Source of the DNA: Listeria welshimeri serovar 6b str. SLCC5334
GTDB lineage: Bacteria > Bacillota > Bacilli > Lactobacillales > Listeriaceae
Length of the DNA: 64,000 bases
Direction: 5' to 3'
Assembly (NCBI RefSeq): GCF_000060285.1
Contig: NC_008555.1
Coordinates: forward strand, 1,178,001 to 1,242,000
The position numbers and the translations under genes are program-made. This document shows positions 59,388 to 64,000 of this stretch, one piece after another; the stretch's first letter is position 1, and every line of letters begins with the position of its first letter. Under the pieces are notes generated by a model that was not told the DNA's origin, did not search any database, and saw only the letters and a list, made by a program, of their open reading frames with translations.

Positions 59388-61510
59388 ATGTACCACTTTT
59401 ATATGAAGCAAATGAGACGGAATTTTTGCATAGTGGCATCTGTTCTTTATCAGAAACAGTACGGTGTGAAGTGCACGAAGTTATGAATGCAGAATTTGAA
59501 TTGGAACTAGAGTATCCAGTAAATGGTTTACATGCGCATGAATTGATAAATGGACGTTACATCTCAGCTTTTGTAGATACTCAAAGAGGTTATAATCCTT
59601 TTGAAATCGATACTGTAGAAAAAGACTTATTTGCCGACACATTTATTGTAAAAGCATCGCATCAAACGAATCAGTTGAGAAAAAAAATGGTTAAAGAATT
59701 TAAAGTAGATAAGGTTTCGTGTGGGATGGCTATGAATAGGTTGAAAAACGCTTTAATTGAACCTACAAGTATTCAATTTTATTCAGATATTGAAACTTTA
59801 AATAGCACGTGGTTACGTTTCAAAAATGCCCTAGCTTGCGTAGGTGGGGTAGAAGGTTCTATTTTAGACACCTGGCGTGGAGAAATTGAGAGAACAACAA
59901 ATAAGATATCAATGTTGAAAAAAAGAGGAACAGACAGCGGCGTATCAATCGCATACAGAAAAAATATGACTGGTTTGAATATAAACACAGATACTTTAGA
60001 CATGGTGAATGCTATTATGCCTTACGCAATAAAAGCGGTTGGTGATTCTGACACAGTTATCTCTCTTTCAGAGAATTATATATATTCACCGGATTTTGTA
60101 GCTGGAAACGAAATAAATGCCGTTGAAATTGATTATTCCTCTGATGAAAACGTAATTGATGAAAAGACACTTAGAAGTGTAGCAAAAAACTATTTTTCTA
60201 GTAGTGTCATTAATGAGCCGATTTTAGACTTAGAAATTAGTTTTCAGGATTTAGGACAAACAGAAGAATACAAAATGTTTCAAAACATGAATCGAGTTTT
60301 TATTGGTGATACACTCTCTGTGTTTCACGATGAATTGAATGTACAAACAACCGCTCGAATGGTTGAATTTACGATGGACAGTTTGAGAGGTGAATATGTT
60401 AATTGTACCGTCGGTAGTGTCAAGAGTGATTTAAAATCAACGATGACAGCAGGAATGGCTACAAAAGATGAAATAGAAGCTGGTGACAATCGTATGCAAG
60501 AATATGTAGACGATTTGACTAAGCAAATAACAGGAAACCAAGGCGGAAACTTAGTTATTCGTCCACCTGAAAAACCAGCAGAAATGTTGATTATGGACAC
60601 TGATAATATTAGCACAGCAGTCAATTTGTGGAGATTTAATCAGATGGGGCTGGGTCATTCAAAAACAGGTTATAATGGTGAATACACTATTGGTCTCACT
60701 CAAGATGGTAAAATAGTAGCAGATTTGATAGCGACAGGGACTTTAAGAGCTATTGACATTGAAGGCGTGACAATTTCAGGTTCAGCTGGTTATTTTGATG
60801 TTTTATATTCGAGTTTTTTACCTAGCAAACCATCACCGCAATACCGAGAAGAACTGCAGATGGGCGGCGGAACAGGATTTAATTTACAAGCGCAGTCTAC
60901 AACAAAACAATATCCCGCCATGCAAGTTAGACTGAACACAAACGGAGATTTAGGACTTGCTATTGAAGCTGTGAACGAAAATACAGGTGCAATTGATGCG
61001 GATAGAGTTGTCAGACTATCACCTTTTGCAGGAATTGAAACACCACTCTTACAAAGCGATGGGTGGTGTTGTATAGGTGCTAATCCGGACGGGAAAACCG
61101 CCTCTATTGATCGTCACACGTGGGTTTCTGGCGGTGGTCCTCAACTGCGCTATGTGCCGCATCGAGCTAGTAATTTTGAGACAGCTTCGTCGGAGGAATA
61201 CAAGAAAAACATACGTAAAGTAAAGAAAACTGCGTTTGGTAAAACAGCTAAGCAAGTCATAAACGAAACAGATGTTTTCACTTATTCACATATTGCAGAT
61301 GAAACAAACGAAAAGAAAATCGGTTTTATAGCTGAACAAGCTTCTGATTCGCTGACTACCGCTGACGGAAAAGCAATAGATTTATACAATTCTGTCGCAT
61401 GGTTATATCAATACGCAAAAGAAAACGAAGAAGAAAAAGAAGCATTAAAAGCAGAGGTAAAAGAGTTGAAAAACTTAGTAAATAAACTGGTAAAAGAGGT
61501 GAGCGAATGA
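59369..61510 (+). CDS. Tail-associated protein (Tal) with C-terminal S74 self-cleaving chaperone
   Basis: 713 residues. N-terminal ~350 residues match the phage tail spike/endopeptidase (Gp18-like, PF06605) hub: CEVHEVMNAEFELELEYPV, RGYNPFEIDTVEKD. Middle part has beta-rich segments (TGTLRAIDIEGVTISGSAGYFD). Residues about 600-713 are an intramolecular chaperone of peptidase family S74: Ser607-S-E-E-Y-Lys612-KNIRKVK, then AKQVINETDVFTY, IGFIAEQAS, IDLYNSVAWLYQYAKE and a C-terminal coiled coil. Cleavage before Ser607 is inferred from the Ser/Lys dyad. Confidence 0.85.
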   Translation: MGKRDLNVPLLYEANETEFLHSGICSLSETVRCEVHEVMNAEFELELEYPVNGLHAHELINGRYISAFVDTQRGYNPFEIDTVEKDLFADTFIVKASHQTNQLRKKMVKEFKVDKVSCGMAMNRLKNALIEPTSIQFYSDIETLNSTWLRFKNALACVGGVEGSILDTWRGEIERTTNKISMLKKRGTDSGVSIAYRKNMTGLNINTDTLDMVNAIMPYAIKAVGDSDTVISLSENYIYSPDFVAGNEINAVEIDYSSDENVIDEKTLRSVAKNYFSSSVINEPILDLEISFQDLGQTEEYKMFQNMNRVFIGDTLSVFHDELNVQTTARMVEFTMDSLRGEYVNCTVGSVKSDLKSTMTAGMATKDEIEAGDNRMQEYVDDLTKQITGNQGGNLVIRPPEKPAEMLIMDTDNISTAVNLWRFNQMGLGHSKTGYNGEYTIGLTQDGKIVADLIATGTLRAIDIEGVTISGSAGYFDVLYSSFLPSKPSPQYREELQMGGGTGFNLQAQSTTKQYPAMQVRLNTNGDLGLAIEAVNENTGAIDADRVVRLSPFAGIETPLLQSDGWCCIGANPDGKTASIDRHTWVSGGGPQLRYVPHRASNFETASSEEYKKNIRKVKKTAFGKTAKQVINETDVFTYSHIADETNEKKIGFIAEQASDSLTTADGKAIDLYNSVAWLYQYAKENEEEKEALKAEVKELKNLVNKLVKEVSE

Positions 61511-62610
61511 GTGCTTTAAGAAAAATAAATGCAACATTAGATTTAAATAGAAAAAGTTGGAACATTGAGCGCATTGAGGCAATTCAAGGCGATATTGATT
61601 CTCTGATGATAGCAGTTCAAATTGTGGAAAACGGTAAACTAAAAAACTTAACTGGCTATAAAGCAACGTTTGCGGTAGTTTTACCGGACACAATCAACTA
61701 TGTAATTGACGATTTACATTTTAGTAACGAAAAAATGGATGAAGGTTACTTTGAGTATACATTTGTAAAAGAAGCATTTTCAGTCGCGGGCGTATATGAT
61801 ACAGCACGTTTTATTTTGCAAAATGAAGATGGCACAGAGCTTTCTGGAATGCCTCGTTTTACGTACTATGTTGAAAAAGACCCACTTCAAGGAAAAGTAG
61901 TTGCAGAAAGCTATGTAAGTGATTTCGAACGTTTAGAAGCTTTGATACATGATGTTGAATTAGAAATTGATTCATTGCACACCGAAATTGACAAAGAAAG
62001 TGCTCGTCTTAATACAGAGATCGAAAAAATTGATGCAAAAATAGATACAGAAACGAGTAAGCTTCAAAGTGAAGCAGCCGACTTACAACAGCAATTTGAT
62101 AACATAAACCCTGAGCAATTCGCACAAAAAACTGCTTTGGATGAACATGTTAATGATGCTGATATTCATGTTACAGTGACTGATAAAACAAACTGGAATG
62201 CAAAAGAAACAGTGGAAGGCGCACAGGCTAAAGCAGATAAAGCGCTAAATGATGCTAAAGTAGACGCTGCTGCTCTCTATGAGCCTAAAATTACTGTAAC
62301 AGCGTGGGCAGCGCCGGCATTAAAAACAGGGTTCTCTATTCTAAGCTCGGCATATCCACCATTATATAGATTAAAGGGGAGTACGCTACAATTAAAAGGC
62401 GCGATTGGTCGAACGAGCGCGAAGGGCGTAATGTATACACTTCCAGCAGGCTACAGACCGTCAGAACGTCGTGGGTTTTCAACGCCTTTGGTTTCGTCAG
62501 TTTCAGGCACAGTTGCTACAATATATATTCAACCTAACGGAGATGTTGAGCTTGTTGCAGCGTCGCAAGATTCGCCTGTATGGATTGAAATTTCATTAGA
62601 TATAGATTAA
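61507..62610 (+). CDS. BppU-like baseplate / receptor-binding protein
   Basis: 367 residues. N-terminal BppU (DUF2479) domain (1-about 140: RKINATLDLNRKSWNIERIEAIQGD, YEYTF-like strand FEYTFVKEAF, FILQNEDGTELSGMPRF). Coiled coil about 150-205. C-terminal beta head (about 265-367: PALKTGFSILSSAYPPLYRLKG, TIYIQPNGDVELVA), which resembles receptor-binding tips. Likely contacts wall teichoic acids and sets host range. Overlaps the previous stop by ATGA. Confidence 0.82.
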   Translation: MSALRKINATLDLNRKSWNIERIEAIQGDIDSLMIAVQIVENGKLKNLTGYKATFAVVLPDTINYVIDDLHFSNEKMDEGYFEYTFVKEAFSVAGVYDTARFILQNEDGTELSGMPRFTYYVEKDPLQGKVVAESYVSDFERLEALIHDVELEIDSLHTEIDKESARLNTEIEKIDAKIDTETSKLQSEAADLQQQFDNINPEQFAQKTALDEHVNDADIHVTVTDKTNWNAKETVEGAQAKADKALNDAKVDAAALYEPKITVTAWAAPALKTGFSILSSAYPPLYRLKGSTLQLKGAIGRTSAKGVMYTLPAGYRPSERRGFSTPLVSSVSGTVATIYIQPNGDVELVAASQDSPVWIEISLDID

Positions 62611-62630
62611 GCCAATTTGGCTTATTTTTT
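62609..62630 (+). terminator. Short terminator between tail and lysis genes
   Basis: AAGCC-AATTT-GGCTT followed by ATTTTTT right at the stop codon of the baseplate gene. Weak stem, perhaps leaky. Confidence 0.65.
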
Positions 62631-62661
62631 ATGGACACAACGGACAAGGGGATGATGGAAA

Positions 62662-62964
62662 TTGGAAGTGACAAAAGAAAAAGTAAGTCGAATGGAAAGG
62701 GAAATGCTCGATTTAAAACGCAGAATCGATGACATAGAGAACCGGAATCATAAAAAGGACCTTGACGAAAAAGAAGTAATACATGACATAAAACGTTCTC
62801 TATTAACTCTCGAAGGAGATTTAAAAGCAGCATTGGAACAAGCTGAATCAAGAGAGCAAATAGCAATTCATGCAGCTGAGCGATCAAGCACAGGTTTTTA
62901 CTGGGCAATAGGGTTAGTAGCTGTGTTGGTATTAAGTTCTATTGTACGTGGTTTTTTAATGTGA
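62662..62964 (+). CDS. XhlA-like coiled-coil membrane protein
   Basis: 100 residues, TTG start with AAGGGG about 10 bases upstream. Long charged coiled coil (1-75) and a single C-terminal membrane helix (GFYWAIGLVAVLVLSSIVRGFL). Like XhlA/hemolysin-type proteins that accompany holins in Firmicute phages. Directly upstream of the holin. Confidence 0.75.
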   Translation: MEVTKEKVSRMEREMLDLKRRIDDIENRNHKKDLDEKEVIHDIKRSLLTLEGDLKAALEQAESREQIAIHAAERSSTGFYWAIGLVAVLVLSSIVRGFLM

Positions 62965-62977
62965 GGGAGGAATAATA

Positions 62978-63232
62978 ATGAAAATTAATTGGAAAGTACG
63001 AATGAAATCGAAAGTTTTCTGGGTATCTGTTATCCCGCTTGTACTAGTTTTAGTACAGCAAGTACTTGGTTGGTTCGGCGTAACAATTCCTGCGGACACA
63101 ATTAACAGAGAGGCGCTAGACATGATTAATAGTGTGTTTCTGCTACTGGGTGTCTTGGGTGTAGTTAATGACCCAACAACGCCTGGCGCAAGTGATAGCG
63201 AACTAGTCCAAAATAGAAAGGAAGTTAAATAA
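62978..63232 (+). CDS. Phage holin (phi LC3 family)
   Basis: 84 residues. Starts INWKVRMKSKVFWVSVIPL, has two membrane segments (12-32 and 50-68) and the family end GVVNDPTTPGASDS. Forms membrane lesions that release the endolysin. GGGAGGAA precedes the ATG; the stop overlaps the endolysin start by one base. Confidence 0.93.
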   Translation: MKINWKVRMKSKVFWVSVIPLVLVLVQQVLGWFGVTIPADTINREALDMINSVFLLLGVLGVVNDPTTPGASDSELVQNRKEVK

Positions 63233-64000
63233 TGAACACATATTATAATGTAACTTCAAATGCAGGTCATTCGCATAAAGTTGAAGGAGCAACCGGAAAC
63301 GGATACAAAGAACATGTTGAAGCACTTAAGTATAATAACGAATTTATTGCAGAACTCAAAACCATTAATGTAAAAGCATTTAATACGACTTCGGAAGCTG
63401 GCACACAAAGCTCGATTCTTGTAGAACAAGCGAAAAAAGCAAACACAGTAAGTAGAGCAGGGCGCCTCGATGTTTCATGGCACTTTAATAGTTCTGCAAA
63501 TAAATCAGCAACAGGTGTTGAAGTACTCTATTATGACAACGCACAAAAGCAACTTGCGGCAGATGTGTCAGCTGCGTTAGCGAAAACGCTCGGGATTCGA
63601 GATCGAGGACCGAAACAACGCAAAGACTTGTATTTCCTTGCGAATACAAACGCACCTGCTATCTTAATTGAAGTAGCATTCATTAGTAACGCAAATGATA
63701 TGAAATCGGCAACTACTAAGCGAACAGCTGCTGTTAAGACTGTAGTTAAAGTCATTACTGGCAAAGACGCAGCTGCGAAAAACACAAATCCGAATCGACA
63801 TGATGGGAAAGTCGTTGACAGTGCGCCACTATTGCCAAAAATGGACTTTAAATCAAATCCTGTGCGCATGTATAAAGTGGGGACGGCGATACTTGTATAT
63901 GAGCATAATCAATATTGGTACAAGACATATATTGACGACAAACTATACTACATGTATAAGAGTTTTTGCGATGTTGTAACTAAAAAAGATGCAAAAGGTC
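63232..64000 (+). CDS. Endolysin, N-acetylmuramoyl-L-alanine amidase (partial, runs off window)
   Basis: 256 codons visible. Amidase_3 fold: zinc ligands His13 (SNAGHS), Glu27 and His84 (SWHFNSS), and catalytic Glu147 (AILIEVAFISN). From about residue 190 a separate cell-wall-binding part begins (MDFKSNPVRMYKVGTAILVYEHNQYWYKTYI), resembling Listeria phage amidases such as PlyPSA in overall plan. The 3' end and stop are beyond the window. Confidence 0.9.
   Translation, partial: MNTYYNVTSNAGHSHKVEGATGNGYKEHVEALKYNNEFIAELKTINVKAFNTTSEAGTQSSILVEQAKKANTVSRAGRLDVSWHFNSSANKSATGVEVLYYDNAQKQLAADVSAALAKTLGIRDRGPKQRKDLYFLANTNAPAILIEVAFISNANDMKSATTKRTAAVKTVVKVITGKDAAAKNTNPNRHDGKVVDSAPLLPKMDFKSNPVRMYKVGTAILVYEHNQYWYKTYIDDKLYYMYKSFCDVVTKKDAKG

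Overview
The window reads as a Listeria chromosome, most likely L. monocytogenes or a close relative, with a tRNA-Arg-integrated siphovirus prophage. Evidence: low-GC Firmicute codon use, the gene order pheS-pheT ... rnhC-zapA-cvpA-polX-mutS2-trxA-uvrC-lysC-yslB-racE-rph-rdgB-ysnB followed by tRNA-Arg(TCT), a GW-module autolysin, and a prophage with Listeria-type lysis and tail modules. Species assignment rests on recognised gene order and protein style, not on a database search.

Host part (1-29599). A GH73/GW autolysin, an M42 aminopeptidase and a SpoU-type RNA methylase lead into a T-box-controlled pheST operon. Two probable efflux or stress cassettes follow: an ABC ATPase with a giant FtsX-type permease, and a MarR regulator with an MMPL exporter and a clear operator. 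After ung come convergent rnhC and the long DNA-maintenance and cell-division run zapA, cvpA, polX, mutS2, trxA, uvrC. Then come lysC (with an internal beta-subunit start), yslB, racE, rph, rdgB and a phosphoesterase. Terminator hairpins separate most units. rnhC appears to lack a canonical start codon at its expected position.

Prophage left arm (about 29600-32900). The integrase gene lies next to the tRNA-Arg 3' end, with 21-bp-period direct repeats at its 3' end and a perfect LexA/SOS-type palindrome just upstream of its start. Divergent from it is a short promoter-terminator unit that looks like a ~60-nt RNA. A zinc-ribbon membrane protein, a small ORF and a CI-like repressor complete the leftward lysogeny genes. 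The CI/Cro interval has two face-to-face promoters, each with the same 19-bp element in its spacer, plus a second operator family.

Prophage early and replication region (32442-46590). Many small genes run rightward: Cro-like HTH, tiny membrane proteins, a degenerate N6-methylase-like protein, a second tyrosine recombinase, a SANT/Myb-repeat protein, DUF1642, YopX and three small zinc-ribbon proteins. The replication set is Gp157, AAA ATPase, SF2 helicase, DUF669, AEP primase/D5-P4 helicase and VRR-NUC. The helicase is broken by a frameshift inside its Walker A motif. Directly after the primase is a non-coding block with at least eight GTTACCG iterons in inverted clusters around an AT-rich centre, a strong candidate origin.

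Late region (46591-64000). After an ArpU/RinA-type regulator there is a ~570-nt non-coding transcription unit with its own promoter, many perfect stems, a tRNA-Leu-like domain and its own terminator. It is the most unusual object in the window and resembles, by size and position, the large ornate phage RNAs (ROOL/GOLLD). Then follow HNH nuclease, terminase, HK97-type portal/protease/capsid, head-tail connectors, major tail protein, a tail chaperone with a -1 frameshift extension, tape measure, Dit, Tal with a C-terminal S74 self-cleaving chaperone domain, a BppU-like baseplate/receptor protein, an XhlA-like protein, holin and an amidase endolysin cut by the window edge. The right attachment site is outside the window.
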